64,000 nucleotides of DNA from an uncultured SAR116 cluster alpha proteobacterium (GTDB lineage: Bacteria > Pseudomonadota > Alphaproteobacteria > Puniceispirillales > Marisalimonadaceae). The first letter of the stretch is position 1; each line of letters starts with the position of its first letter. The translations under genes were made by a program, and so were the position numbers. Below the pieces are notes generated by a model. It saw nothing but the letters and a program-made list of their open reading frames with translations. It searched no databases and had not been told where the DNA came from. Positions 1 through 9,485 of the stretch are shown here, piece by piece. Where the stretch lies: positions 118,670 to 182,669 of the forward strand of contig CABZWX010000001.1 of the NCBI GenBank assembly GCA_902529515.1, given 5' to 3'.

Positions 1-1124
1 AAAAACCAAATTAAAAAGCCACCAATTATTGAACCAAAATTATTTCCAGATCCGCCAACAATAACCATTATCCAAATTAAAAACGTATATCTTAGGGGTT
101 GATATGATACAGGAGTAAATTGACCATCAAGTGTAGTCAACATTGCTCCAGCAAGTCCAACGATTGCAGATCCAATAATAAATACTTGTAAGTGTCTTTG
201 CTTAATGTTCTTACCCATTGCATTTGCGGAAACTTCATTATCTCTTATTGCCCTCATCATTCGACCCCATGGTGATTTAACTGCTATTTCAAGTAAAAAT
301 AAAACAATCAATAAGACTGCACAAAATAATATTGAGTAAGATAATTTTACTATAATTGACGAAAGTTCAGTAACAGGAATGTCTAAATAATTTGAGACTT
401 TTAAAACCCATTCTTTTGATTGAAGCTCAATCTCGTAAGGTACAGGTCTTGGGAGACCGTTAACGTTTTTAACTCCTCTAGATAGCCAATCTTCATTCTT
501 TAAGAAATAAATAATAATCTCTGAAATGCCTAGGGTAGCAATAGCTAAGTAATCTGATCTCAAGCCAAGAGAAATTTTTCCAATTATAAAAGCTGAAAAG
601 GCTGCTAATAGAGCTCCTACTGGCCAAGATAATAAAACTGGTAAATTAAATCCTCCTAAATAACCTGTTTTTGCAGGCTCTATAGCTTCTATTTTTTCAA
701 TAGGTGTATCAACTAAAAGACGCATAATGAAATAGCCAGAAATTATAAAGGTGAATGAAATTAAGTATTTAATTCTTTTATTTACGTTACTTTTTTTAAA
801 TAATATAATTGAAAGAAAGATAGATAGGGTAAATATCAATAAACCAACTATTATAATTTCACCACCTGCTTCCCAAGCATTTTGGGTAGGGGGCATTGAA
901 ATAATAATATTTGCCAGTCCACCTAATGCAGCAAAACCCATTACACCAAAGTTAACAATACCTGCATTACCCCATTGAATATTTATGCCGAGTGTCATTA
1001 TCGACGAAATTAAACATAAATTAAATATAGTTAGTGCAACATTCCAACTTTGGAAAAAACCAACAAAAAGTAATGTCATAGACATTAAAATATAAAAAAT
1101 TTTTATTCGTGAAGAATTAGTCAT
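1..1124 (-). CDS. livM: Branched-chain amino-acid ABC transporter permease LivM (3' end cut by window)
   Basis: Inner-membrane permease half of a LIV-type ABC importer. Reading the minus strand from an ATG at 1122-1124 gives an open frame of about 374 codons to the window edge. It is hydrophobic throughout, with LivM-like stretches such as LGINIQWGNAGIVNFG near the N-terminus, SLGLRSDYLAIATLGISEI in the middle, and the cytoplasmic EAA-type loop SPWGRMMRAIRDNE that docks to the ATPases. The C-terminal end is missing beyond base 1. It lies 10 bases downstream of livH and is the last visible gene of livKGFHM. Family identity is clear; the substrate (branched-chain amino acids, amides or other small solutes) is not determined by sequence. 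Confidence 0.93.
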   Translation of the reverse strand, partial: MTNSSRIKIFYILMSMTLLFVGFFQSWNVALTIFNLCLISSIMTLGINIQWGNAGIVNFGVMGFAALGGLANIIISMPPTQNAWEAGGEIIIVGLLIFTLSIFLSIILFKKSNVNKRIKYLISFTFIISGYFIMRLLVDTPIEKIEAIEPAKTGYLGGFNLPVLLSWPVGALLAAFSAFIIGKISLGLRSDYLAIATLGISEIIIYFLKNEDWLSRGVKNVNGLPRPVPYEIELQSKEWVLKVSNYLDIPVTELSSIIVKLSYSILFCAVLLIVLFLLEIAVKSPWGRMMRAIRDNEVSANAMGKNIKQRHLQVFIIGSAIVGLAGAMLTTLDGQFTPVSYQPLRYTFLIWIMVIVGGSGNNFGSIIGGFLIWF

Positions 1125-1134
1125 ATTTAAATCT

Positions 1135-2145
1135 TTAAATAATTTTACCTTTGTAGATTCCAGTTGGCTTAATTAGTAGAACTAAAACTAATATCAAAAA
1201 AGATATAGCTATTTTGTAATCGGTTGAGAGAATTTGTGATAATCCTTCTGGAACAAAATTAATTGGAAGGAAGTAAAAAAATATTTTTTTATAAGCGAAT
1301 GTTATTATTAATTCTGAAAAAGCTATAACAAATCCTCCTATAATTGCACCAACTGGGTTTCCTACACCGCCTACAATAGCTGCAGAAAAAATTGGTAACA
1401 CTAAATGAAGATATGTAAATGGTTTGTAACTTTTATCTAATCCATAGAGAGTTCCAGCAACACAGGCCAATGTACCAGTTATCATCCAAGTTATTAAAAC
1501 AACTTTTTCAGGATTTATACCCGATAACAATGCTAGTTCTTTATTGTCTGAATAAGCTCGCATTGATTTGCCTGTCTTAGTTTTATTCAAAAACCAAAAT
1601 AATAAAATAACTAGAAGAACACTCAATATAATAGTAATGCCTTGGGTGGTTTTAAGGGTAAGGCCCTCATTAAGGCCTGTTATATTTTTAAAGGTTCTAG
1701 CTTTTAAGATAAATCTTTCTCCATCAAAAAAGTTTTTATCTCCTGGACCGACAATAAATCTTATCAATCCTCCTGTAAAAAACATCACTCCTATAGATAC
1801 AATTAAGTTTATTACACTCTTGGAGTTTTGTTTTCGGTAAAATTTAAAAATAAATTTATCTATAATAATACAATATGAAATAGTAAAAACTATAGCTATT
1901 GGCAAAACTAATATAGCTGTTGGAAGTGGATTTAAGGTAAACCCGAGGCTTAAAAACAACCAACTCAAAAGAATTGAACTCATAGCTCCAAAAGACATAA
2001 ACTCACCATGGGCAAAGTTTGAAAATCTTAACACGCTATAAATGATAGTGATGCCTAGCGCTCCAAGCGCCAATTGGCTTCCATAAGTGAGTCCAGGAAT
2101 AATAATATAGTTTGCAATTAAAGTAATACCATTTAGAAAATCCAT
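1135..2145 (-). CDS. livH: Branched-chain amino-acid ABC transporter permease LivH
   Basis: A 336-residue integral membrane protein, second permease of the LIV importer. It has the hallmark N-terminal stretch GALGITIIYSVLRFSNFAHGE, the coupling loop KTGKSMRAYSDNKELALLSG, and the conserved late segment SAAIVGGVGNPVGAIIGGF. It is somewhat longer than the typical LivH of about 300 residues because of an extended loop near residues 110-160 (around GPGDKNFFDGERF). The start ATG lies 6 bases after the livF stop, consistent with one transcript. Partner ATPases are LivF and LivG, and the binding protein is LivK. Confidence 0.95.
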   Translation of the reverse strand: MDFLNGITLIANYIIIPGLTYGSQLALGALGITIIYSVLRFSNFAHGEFMSFGAMSSILLSWLFLSLGFTLNPLPTAILVLPIAIVFTISYCIIIDKFIFKFYRKQNSKSVINLIVSIGVMFFTGGLIRFIVGPGDKNFFDGERFILKARTFKNITGLNEGLTLKTTQGITIILSVLLVILLFWFLNKTKTGKSMRAYSDNKELALLSGINPEKVVLITWMITGTLACVAGTLYGLDKSYKPFTYLHLVLPIFSAAIVGGVGNPVGAIIGGFVIAFSELIITFAYKKIFFYFLPINFVPEGLSQILSTDYKIAISFLILVLVLLIKPTGIYKGKII

Positions 2146-2151
2146 AACTAT

Positions 2152-2856
2152 CTAACCTCCTAAAAAAGCCTGACGTACTTCTTTATTTGCTAAAAGAGAA
2201 TCCCCACTGTCTGTAAAAAGATTTTTACCTTGACTTAAAACAAAGCCCAGATCAGAGATTTTTAATGCTTGTTTTGCATTTTGTTCAACCATTAACACTG
2301 CAGTTCCTTGATTTGCTATTTCTTTAATTTTAATAAACAAACTGTCCATTATTATTGGAGAAACACCAGCAGAAGGTTCATCCAACATCAAAAGTTTTGG
2401 TTTTGTCATTAAAGCTCGCCCTACCGCTACTTGTTGTCTTTGTCCCCCAGACAATTCTCCTGCATCCTGATTTTTTTTATCTTTTAGGATAGGAAATAAT
2501 TCATAAACATATTCTAACATTTCATTTATATTATTTTGATCTATAAAAGCTCCCATTTCCAAGTTTTCTTGTACAGTTAATGATGGAAAAATATTATTAG
2601 TTTGTGGTACAAAACCCATTCCCTTTAAAACTCTCTGCTGTGGTTGTAAATTTGTAATATCTTCACCATCAAAAAAAATTTTTCCATGTTTAATTGGAAG
2701 AAGACCAAATAATGCTTTCATAGCAGTTGACTTACCAGCTCCGTTGGGTCCAACTATCGACGATATTTTGCCCTTATAAACTCCAATATTACAATTGATT
2801 ACGATGTCAACAGCACCGTATCCACATGTTATTTTTTCTCCTGACAATAAATACAT
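2152..2856 (-). CDS. livF: Branched-chain amino-acid ABC transporter ATP-binding protein LivF
   Basis: A 234-residue cytoplasmic ATPase of the LIV importer. Walker A is GPNGAGKST (about residues 37-45), the ABC signature is LSGGQRQQ, Walker B is LLMLDEPSAG, and an H-loop-type VEQN follows. The LivF-typical phrases GMGFVPQTNNIFPSLTVQEN and MVEQNAKQALKISDLG are present. Length matches the family (233-240). It lies 6 bases after livG and 6 bases before livH, so the ATPases and permeases are tightly coupled. Confidence 0.96.
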   Translation of the reverse strand: MYLLSGEKITCGYGAVDIVINCNIGVYKGKISSIVGPNGAGKSTAMKALFGLLPIKHGKIFFDGEDITNLQPQQRVLKGMGFVPQTNNIFPSLTVQENLEMGAFIDQNNINEMLEYVYELFPILKDKKNQDAGELSGGQRQQVAVGRALMTKPKLLMLDEPSAGVSPIIMDSLFIKIKEIANQGTAVLMVEQNAKQALKISDLGFVLSQGKNLFTDSGDSLLANKEVRQAFLGG

Positions 2857-2862
2857 AGTCTA

Positions 2863-3618
2863 TTAATTTTTACCTAAATATACTTCTATAACTTTATCGT
2901 TTTCTTTGACTTTTGATATTTCGTCTGTCATTAGGATTGATCCTTCCGCCATCACAATGACGGGATCACATAATTTACTGATAAATTCAATATCGTGTTC
3001 TATCATACAAAATGTATAATCAAATTCTTTGTTCAACCTTAAAATTGCATCACCTATTGCATTCAATAAAGTTCTATTAACACCAGCCCCAACTTCATCA
3101 AGAAGAACAATCTTAGGATCAACCATCATTGTTCTTCCTAACTCTAATAATTTTTTTTGTCCCCCTGAGAGATTTCCTGCATACTCATTTGCTAAGTGTT
3201 TTAACTGGAGAAAATCCATTACTTCATATGCTTTTCTAGCGATGCTTTGTTCTTCTAGTTTAATTTTATTTGGTGAGAACCAAGTTTGTAATATTGACTC
3301 ACCAGTTTGATTAGAAGGCACCATCATTAAGTTGTCTTTAACTGTTAAAGAAGAAAACTCATGCGCAATTTGAAAAGTTCTTAAAACACCCAGATTAAAT
3401 AGTTGATGAGGTTCATAACCAGTAATGTCGATTTCATTAAGTTTTACAATTCCAGAATCTGGTTTAATTGAACCATTGATTATATTAAATAAAGTGGTTT
3501 TTCCTGCACCATTAGGTCCAATAAGGGCGGTTATTGAAGATTTATCAATTTCTATAGAAACATTATTTATGGCTCTTAAGCCACCAAAACTTTTGTAAAG
3601 ATTTTTTATACAAAGCAT
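2863..3618 (-). CDS. livG: Branched-chain amino-acid ABC transporter ATP-binding protein LivG
   Basis: A 251-residue ATPase partner of LivF. Walker A is GPNGAGKTT (about residues 34-42), the signature is LSGGQKKL, and the H-loop is IEHD. Walker B reads LLDEVGAG: the proline that normally follows the catalytic Glu (DEP) is Val here, but the catalytic Glu is kept, so activity is expected. The start ATG (3616-3618) has no obvious Shine-Dalgarno sequence; a 10-bp perfect hairpin (3634-3660) sits just upstream, between it and livK. This hairpin may reduce permease/ATPase expression relative to the binding protein. Confidence 0.95.
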   Translation of the reverse strand: MLCIKNLYKSFGGLRAINNVSIEIDKSSITALIGPNGAGKTTLFNIINGSIKPDSGIVKLNEIDITGYEPHQLFNLGVLRTFQIAHEFSSLTVKDNLMMVPSNQTGESILQTWFSPNKIKLEEQSIARKAYEVMDFLQLKHLANEYAGNLSGGQKKLLELGRTMMVDPKIVLLDEVGAGVNRTLLNAIGDAILRLNKEFDYTFCMIEHDIEFISKLCDPVIVMAEGSILMTDEISKVKENDKVIEVYLGKN

Positions 3619-3633
3619 ATGGAAATATATAGA

Positions 3634-3660
3634 AAGGCTTAAGAATTTCTCTTAAGCCTT
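3634..3660 (-). promoter_or_regulatory. Intercistronic hairpin after livK (attenuator or mRNA-stabilising stem)
   Basis: Perfect 10-bp inverted repeat (3634-3643 with 3651-3660, 7-base loop) beginning 9 bases after the livK stop and ending 16 bases before the livG start. There is no long T-run directly after it on the minus strand, so it is more like an RNA-stabilising or partial-termination stem than a strong terminator. Hairpins at this place are known to raise binding-protein levels over permease levels; that role here is inferred from position. Confidence 0.6.
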
Positions 3661-3668
3661 ATCTAATT

Positions 3669-4847
3669 TTACCTATAACCAACTTTATTAGTTTTTTGGT
3701 TATCAATCAAAATTTCAGCAAAACTTCCAGATGATTCACCAGAACCTACTAGTTCAAGAGCGGTAGCTCCAACATAGTCTATATCTTTTCCTGCTTTGAT
3801 TAATTGAAGAGCTTTCCCGAGCTCCCCAGGAAAAATCTTTTCTCCTGGAGCATTAGCTACATCCATAACACTCGTTTTAAAAACATTACTTTTAGTAGAT
3901 TTTGATTTTTCCATCGCAAGCATAATTAAAGCTGCTGCATCATAAGATTCTGGTCCGTAAGGTCCTGACTCAAAACCTGCTGCTTTTGCTAGTTCTGAAT
4001 ATTTTGCGGCACCTGGACTATCAGTTCCAGGAACAGATCCAATCGATCCATTTAGATCAGGACCAATAGCTTTTGGAAGAGCATCACCAATCATACCGTC
4101 GGGTAAGAAAAATTTATTAAATGCATCTGCATCGAGAGACGATTGAATTATGCCCTTACCTCCTTGATCAAGATATCCTGCAACTATCAAAATATCCCCA
4201 CCTGCTTGAGCTAAAGCTGCAACTTCTGCACTATAATCGGCTTTACCATCTTCGTGAGATGCTGTTATTGTAATTTTACCACCTCTGGAAGTGAAGTTCT
4301 TTTTAATACTTGCTGCTAAGCCTTTTCCATAATCATTATTTGTATGAGATAAAGCTGCTGTTTTAAAACCTTTTTCCATCAACAAATCTGCTATAACTTC
4401 ACCTTGTCTGGCATCTGATGGAGCTGTTCTAAAAAACAAACCGTTGTCAGGCTCAGTCGATAATGCTGGTGATGTGGCTGAAGGAGATATCATAACGATA
4501 CCATTTGGCATTGCCACGTTTTTTAAAACGGCAGTAGTAACACCTGAGCAATCAGCACCCATTATAGCATTTACTTTCTCTGCAGTAATTAATCTTTCTG
4601 CAGCTGCTTGCGCAGCAGCAGCGTCAACACATGTTGAATCACCTCTGACACTATCTATCTTGCCATGAGTAAAGTTACCCGATTTATTTACTTCATCAAT
4701 AGCCATTTCAGCACTTTTAGCCATCACAGGTGCTAAAGATTCAATAGGACCTGTAAATCCTAGAATAATTCCAATTTTTACATTATCTGCTATAGCTGGA
4801 AAAATTAAGAACATTGATAGCATAAATGAAATTAATGTTTTTTTCAT
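3669..4847 (-). CDS. livK: Branched-chain amino-acid ABC transporter substrate-binding protein LivK-like
   Basis: A 392-residue periplasmic binding protein (Peripla_BP_6 family). It has a signal peptide (MKKTLISFMLSMFLIFPAIA, cleavage before DN) followed by VKIGIILGFTGPIESLAP, the typical start of the Leu/Ile/Val-binding fold. The motif SPSATSPALS and the hinge region GPYGPESYDAAALIMLA are also characteristic. The ATG is preceded by a good AAGGGG ribosome-binding site. It is the first gene of the livKGFHM operon and lies 131 bases downstream of the preceding dctM, so it probably has its own promoter. Ligand unknown. Confidence 0.94.
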   Translation of the reverse strand: MKKTLISFMLSMFLIFPAIADNVKIGIILGFTGPIESLAPVMAKSAEMAIDEVNKSGNFTHGKIDSVRGDSTCVDAAAAQAAAERLITAEKVNAIMGADCSGVTTAVLKNVAMPNGIVMISPSATSPALSTEPDNGLFFRTAPSDARQGEVIADLLMEKGFKTAALSHTNNDYGKGLAASIKKNFTSRGGKITITASHEDGKADYSAEVAALAQAGGDILIVAGYLDQGGKGIIQSSLDADAFNKFFLPDGMIGDALPKAIGPDLNGSIGSVPGTDSPGAAKYSELAKAAGFESGPYGPESYDAAALIMLAMEKSKSTKSNVFKTSVMDVANAPGEKIFPGELGKALQLIKAGKDIDYVGATALELVGSGESSGSFAEILIDNQKTNKVGYR

Positions 4848-4978
4848 ATATGTTCCCCTTTATGATTTATAATAGTAATTAATTTATAAATAAATTATGT
4901 AATTATGCGAATCAAATTTGAGATTATGTTATATTGAGTATGAATACCAAACAAATAACCAAGCCAATTTGTAAAAAA

Positions 4979-6382
4979 TCACATCATCAAATCGGGTAGC
5001 CAAGTTATTATTGCAGGAAACATTATTAATACTAAAATAGTTAGAATATCTGCAATAAAAAATATGGTTACGCCTTTAAATACGTCTGTAACAGGTATAT
5101 CTTTTCTTACACCAGCAACAACAAAACAATTTAGACCAATAGGTGGGGTGATCAGGCACACCTCTGCCATTTTAACTACTATTATCCCAAACCATACACT
5201 AACTTGATTAAATGTCATTCCAAAAGGACTTTGATCTGCTGTTACATCTGGGCCACCATTTAAGAGAATAATTGCAGGATAAACAACTGGTAAAGTTAAT
5301 AATAAAAGTCCAATTGCATCAATAAACATACCCAAAACCACATAACCAAGTAAAATTAAAATTAGAACAATGTAAGGATCAAAAGGTAATGAAATAATCC
5401 AATTAGCAAAAGTTTCTGGTAATCCTGAGAAACCAAGAAATCTAACAAAGATCAATACACCCCATATAATTGAAAAAATCATCGCAACGAGTTTAGCAGT
5501 TTCAATTAATGCAAAATTAAGTGAATTTAGTTTTAAACCTCTCATAATAGCTATGATCAGTACTACAAATGCTCCTAAGGCACCTGCCTCAGTTGGCGTT
5601 GCCCAACCAGCATAAATTGCACTAATAATTACAGAAATTACAATCGCTATTGGAATCACCCCCGGAAGAGCTCTAATTTTCTCATTAAGCGTGTATCTTC
5701 TACCTGGAGGTCCTAAGTTTGGGTTTATTTTAGCCCATATAATTATTATTGCACCATAGACAATTGCTGAAAATACTCCTGGTAAGAAACCTGCTAGTAA
5801 TAGAGCTCCAACTGATTCCTCAACAATTATTGCATATATAACTAAAATAGCAGAGGGTGGTATTAATGATGCAAGAGTTCCACCTGCAGCGACTACACCT
5901 GCAGCCAATTTTCGATCATATCCTTCTTTTAACATTTCTGGTATAGCTACCCTTGAAAAAACTGCAGCTGTAGCTGTTGAGGCTCCAGAAACAGCAGCAA
6001 ATCCAGCAGTTGCAAAAACTGTAGCAACTGCGAGACCACCAGGCACAAAACCAATCCAAGCTTTGGCGCAGTCATATAGTTGTCTTGTCATTCCAGCTTG
6101 ATAGGCCAAAAATCCTATTAAAATAAAAATAGGTAATAATCCGAGAACAAATGTTACTGACTTAGAATATGGAATAGCACCAATATTTGCAAGAGCGGGA
6201 CCAACACCTATTAATTCAACCAATCCAATCATACCAGCGATACTTGCTGCAAATACAACTCTTACACCAGAAACAACTAAGATTAGTAAAATAATAGTAC
6301 AAATAATACCAACTGTCGTTGGGTCTTCATACCCAATTCCAAAAATCCCTGATGGTTGTCCACTTAGTAATTTACTAAACAT
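4979..6382 (-). CDS. dctM: TRAP transporter large permease, DctM family (system 1)
   Basis: A 467-residue membrane protein that forms the ion-coupled transport channel of a TRAP carboxylate importer. DctM features include SGASTATAAVFSRVAIPEM, the paired loop PPSAILVIYAIIVEE with LLAGFLPG, WATPTEAGALGAF, and the late segment MAEVCLITPPIGLNCFVVAG. Length is slightly above the usual 425-440. It starts 3 bases after the stop of its dctQ, a typical translationally coupled arrangement. Substrate class is probably an organic acid; identity unknown. Confidence 0.95.
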   Translation of the reverse strand: MFSKLLSGQPSGIFGIGYEDPTTVGIICTIILLILVVSGVRVVFAASIAGMIGLVELIGVGPALANIGAIPYSKSVTFVLGLLPIFILIGFLAYQAGMTRQLYDCAKAWIGFVPGGLAVATVFATAGFAAVSGASTATAAVFSRVAIPEMLKEGYDRKLAAGVVAAGGTLASLIPPSAILVIYAIIVEESVGALLLAGFLPGVFSAIVYGAIIIIWAKINPNLGPPGRRYTLNEKIRALPGVIPIAIVISVIISAIYAGWATPTEAGALGAFVVLIIAIMRGLKLNSLNFALIETAKLVAMIFSIIWGVLIFVRFLGFSGLPETFANWIISLPFDPYIVLILILLGYVVLGMFIDAIGLLLLTLPVVYPAIILLNGGPDVTADQSPFGMTFNQVSVWFGIIVVKMAEVCLITPPIGLNCFVVAGVRKDIPVTDVFKGVTIFFIADILTILVLIMFPAIITWLPDLMM

Positions 6383-6385
6383 TAA

Positions 6386-6961
6386 TTAGTCCTTAATTAC
6401 TTTTATTTCTTCGTTTGCAAGTTCTTCAGGCGTCTTCATAATTGGAATAGCTATTGGCTCTATGCTTTTAAATATTATCATTCTTAAAAAACCAAATATT
6501 TCTAGGAACAATCTTAGTGCCCATATAGTAAAGGCAATTGGGACAAGTATTTTCGCTGGCCAAGTTGGATATAAATAATCATAAGTAGTATCACCTATTT
6601 TATATGCATCAATTGCAAATAACCAACTATAATAAATTAATATCAAAACAACTAAGAAAGAAAAGATTGTAGAAAAAAATTCCAGTAGCCATTTAGCACG
6701 TCCTTTTAAGTTCCCAACTAAAAGCTCCATTCTTATATGCGCATCTAATCTTTGTGCATATGCAACTCCTAAAAAAGCAAAAATTGAAATTGATAGTTCT
6801 GATAATTCTAAATAGCCTGGCCACGGATATCCTAATACCCGTGATATAATTTGGAATGATGTCAGTATCATCACAACAAATAAAGAAATACCAGATATCT
6901 TTATTAAATAATCTTCAAATACACTAAGGTAATTATTTGATTTAGTTAAAATTTTAGACAT
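6386..6961 (-). CDS. dctQ: TRAP transporter small permease, DctQ family (system 1)
   Basis: A 191-residue protein with four predicted membrane helices. The DctQ core phrases are RVLGYPWPGYLELSELSISIFAFLG in register with the family's 'E-x-x-x' helix and a following AQRLDAHIRMELL. The C-terminal tail, about 25 residues (KTPEELANEEIKVIKD end), is charged and cytoplasmic. It is the bridge subunit between binding protein and DctM. The gene starts 12 bases below a perfect hairpin that follows dctP (6973-7000). Confidence 0.93.
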   Translation of the reverse strand: MSKILTKSNNYLSVFEDYLIKISGISLFVVMILTSFQIISRVLGYPWPGYLELSELSISIFAFLGVAYAQRLDAHIRMELLVGNLKGRAKWLLEFFSTIFSFLVVLILIYYSWLFAIDAYKIGDTTYDYLYPTWPAKILVPIAFTIWALRLFLEIFGFLRMIIFKSIEPIAIPIMKTPEELANEEIKVIKD

Positions 6962-6972
6962 TTAAAAATTTA

Positions 6973-7000
6973 GCATGTGTGTAAAAGATCACACACATGC
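6973..7000 (-). promoter_or_regulatory. Intercistronic hairpin after dctP (system 1)
   Basis: Perfect 10-bp inverted repeat (6973-6982 with 6991-7000, 8-base loop), G+C-richer than its surroundings. It starts 10 bases after the dctP stop and ends 11 bases before the dctQ start. Its position matches the hairpin after livK and the one after the second dctP, supporting a shared function in raising binding-protein mRNA over permease mRNA (inference). Confidence 0.6.
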
Positions 7001-7010
7001 CAAGAGATAA

Positions 7011-8036
7011 TTATTTTGCTGTTGCAAAAATCAAGTCTAGTAAGGCTTGAGCATCAAATTTATCTTTGTTTGCATTAACCCAAGCATCCCAAACAGGTTT
7101 ACCTGCAGTTTTTCTAAACTCAGCTAAAGTTTTTTCGTCATATTTTATTTCTTTAAGTTTAGATTTAAACATCGGTAAATTTTTATCATCAGCTTTTTTA
7201 TAAGCAGCTTTCATTGAAGCTAGTGCTTCAGGCTTTAAATCCTGAAGCAGTTTTTGATATTGTTTAGGTAGTTTGTTGTATGAAGTTTTGTTTATTACAT
7301 ATGGACAGTCAGAGGTTCCTGGTGATAAGTTAGCGGTATACCATTCTGCAACTTCATGAATTTTATATGCAGCGTGAGCATATGTATATGGAAAGGAAAC
7401 AGCGTCCACAGCACCTCTTGAAATTAGTGTATAAACTTCACTGGCTGGAACTGTTTGCCTTATAGCTCCTAATTTTTCCATAGCTTTACCAACACCACCA
7501 CCAGCACGAACTCTCATTCCCTTAAAATCTGATAAGCTTGTTGGTGGTTTTCCTTTACCTAAGAATTCATATTGAGGTAGATTAGATGTCATGTAAAGCA
7601 TAGCATTCCATTTAGCTAATTGACCTGAGACAATTGGATGATCATACACAGCTTGTCTAATCTTTGCATCTTTATCAAAATCTCCCATTGGTAGAAAAGG
7701 CATAGTTAAAACCATTAATCCAGCATTTTTACCTGGGTGGTAAAAATTACAAAAAGCAGCCATTTCAAATGAATTCGCTTTTAATCCATCTAAGTTTTCT
7801 TTTGATTTAGATAGTTGTCCCCCATAGAAAATCTTTAGTTTGAATTTACCATTAGTTTCTTCAGATAATCTTTTTGACAATGTTTCTGCGCCTTCAGTAA
7901 AAGCTCTTCTTTTTCCCCAAAGACTAAATTTCCAAAAAACATCTGGTCCATCAACAGCGGCAAGAACTAAATTTGCATATATGTTTGACATAAGAACCAT
8001 CAAACCAACTGCAATAATTCTTTTAATATTAATCAT
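7011..8036 (-). CDS. dctP: TRAP transporter substrate-binding protein, DctP family (system 1)
   Basis: A 341-residue periplasmic binding protein. A signal peptide covers about residues 1-27 (ending ANLVLAA). DctP features follow: EETNGKFKLKIFYGGQL, then FKGMRVRAGGGVGKAMEKLG, where the conserved Arg binds a carboxylate, and ASEVYTLISRGAVDAVSFP. The ATG has a strong GGAGG ribosome-binding site. It is first in its operon, followed by a hairpin, dctQ and dctM. The ligand is unknown, but the Arg indicates a carboxylated compound. Confidence 0.94.
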   Translation of the reverse strand: MINIKRIIAVGLMVLMSNIYANLVLAAVDGPDVFWKFSLWGKRRAFTEGAETLSKRLSEETNGKFKLKIFYGGQLSKSKENLDGLKANSFEMAAFCNFYHPGKNAGLMVLTMPFLPMGDFDKDAKIRQAVYDHPIVSGQLAKWNAMLYMTSNLPQYEFLGKGKPPTSLSDFKGMRVRAGGGVGKAMEKLGAIRQTVPASEVYTLISRGAVDAVSFPYTYAHAAYKIHEVAEWYTANLSPGTSDCPYVINKTSYNKLPKQYQKLLQDLKPEALASMKAAYKKADDKNLPMFKSKLKEIKYDEKTLAEFRKTAGKPVWDAWVNANKDKFDAQALLDLIFATAK

Positions 8037-8165
8037 TTATTTCCTCCAAATTAAAATATAGTTTTATACTCAGCATATATAAGTAAAAGTCAAATAAGAA
8101 ATATTAACAGATTAAATAAAAAGCGTTATGAGAATTCATACAAGATTTAGAGTTGAAAGTTACTA

Positions 8166-9482
8166 TTAAAAAATTTTGATAAGAAATAGCGTAATACCAG
8201 GAAAAGAAAATAAAAGTATCACTCTTAAGATATCGCTAAATAAAAATGGCAAGACTCCCTTAAAAGTGTCAGTAATGCTGACATCTCCAGCCATCTTATT
8301 TATAATAAAAACATTTAATCCAACTGGGGGTGTAATTAATCCTACTTCTACTACGATAAGTGTTAATATTCCAAACCATATTGCTGTTTCTTCAGCAGAC
8401 ATTCCAAAATCCAATGTCATTATCAAAGGGAAAAAAACTGGTATGGTTAGTAATATCATTGCCAAGCTATCCATCAAACAGCCTAAAAATAGATACAATA
8501 TAAGAATACATGCTACAATCAAATAAGGTGAAAAGTTATTTTCTAATACAATCTCACCTAGTTGATTTGGAAGTTGTGTTAATGCTATAAATGAGTTGAA
8601 AAATTCTGCACCTAAAAGAACTAAAAATATCATAGCAGAAGTAATTGCAGTATTCTCAATAACGTCGACCAAGTCTTTAAACTTAAAATTTTTATTGGAA
8701 ATTGCAATTAGACCAGCTCCACCTGCACCTATAGCGCCACCTTCTGTAGGAGTAAACCAACCTAAATAGATACCCCCAATCATAATTATAAAAATTAGTA
8801 TTATCTGCCATATATTCCTAAATAAAGACAACCTCTCTTTCCAACTAACTCTATCTTTTGTTGGTCCTGAATCTTTTACAAATCTGACATATAAAGCAAT
8901 TGCAAGTATGTATCCTAGAGCTGCCAAAATACCTGGGATAAAGGCGGCTAAAAACATTTTAGCAATATTTTGTTCTGTCAAAATTGAGTATATAATTAGT
9001 ATAACTGATGGTGGGATTAATATGCCTAGCGTTCCTCCAGCAGCCAGAGTTCCTGTGCTTAAAGCACCAGAGTAGCCAAGTCTTCTTAATTCTGGTAAAG
9101 CTACTTTACCCATAGTGGCTGCAGTTGCTAGTGATGATCCACAAATAGCTCCAAATCCTGCGCAAGCACCAATTGCTGCCATTGCAACTCCCCCTTTTCT
9201 GTGACCAAGACAAGCACCAGTAAATTTAAAAAGTGCTTCACTCATACCAGCTTTGCCAGCAAAATTTCCCATTAATAAAAATAAAGGAATGACAGATAAA
9301 GAATAATTAGAAAATAAATGCCACGCACTAGTTTTAACTTGAGATAGAATTGGAAGCCATCCTGCTATTATAATAGTTCCTGAGCAACCAACTATTAGCA
9401 TAGCCAAACCAATTGGCATTCTTAGTGCCAGCATAGAAAATAATATAGGAAAAGCAATAATACCAAGTGTAAATTTATCCAT
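8166..9482 (-). CDS. dctM: TRAP transporter large permease, DctM family (system 2)
   Basis: A 438-residue membrane protein, normal DctM length. Diagnostic segments include FAGKAGMSEALFKFTGACLG, GSSLATAATMGKVALPELR, the loop PPSVILIIYSILTEQ, and VEVGLITPPVGLNVFIIN near the end. It begins 3 bases after the dctQ stop. The operon is divergent from the ring-cleavage gene cluster starting at 11259, so an aromatic acid or related compound is a reasonable substrate guess (inference only). Confidence 0.95.
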   Translation of the reverse strand: MDKFTLGIIAFPILFSMLALRMPIGLAMLIVGCSGTIIIAGWLPILSQVKTSAWHLFSNYSLSVIPLFLLMGNFAGKAGMSEALFKFTGACLGHRKGGVAMAAIGACAGFGAICGSSLATAATMGKVALPELRRLGYSGALSTGTLAAGGTLGILIPPSVILIIYSILTEQNIAKMFLAAFIPGILAALGYILAIALYVRFVKDSGPTKDRVSWKERLSLFRNIWQIILIFIIMIGGIYLGWFTPTEGGAIGAGGAGLIAISNKNFKFKDLVDVIENTAITSAMIFLVLLGAEFFNSFIALTQLPNQLGEIVLENNFSPYLIVACILILYLFLGCLMDSLAMILLTIPVFFPLIMTLDFGMSAEETAIWFGILTLIVVEVGLITPPVGLNVFIINKMAGDVSITDTFKGVLPFLFSDILRVILLFSFPGITLFLIKIF

Positions 9483-9485
9483 AAG

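Noticed and set aside
751..978. Plus-strand 75-codon frame opposite livM
   Set aside because: It is an antisense shadow of the livM frame, which has clear family motifs; no ribosome-binding site.
4444..4668. Plus-strand frame opposite livK, rich in Ala/Ser
   Set aside because: Antisense shadow of the livK coding sequence, caused by its Ala-rich codons.
8176..8526. Plus-strand 116-codon frame opposite dctM
   Set aside because: Overlaps the end of a well-supported DctM gene; hydrophilic nonsense composition, no start signal.
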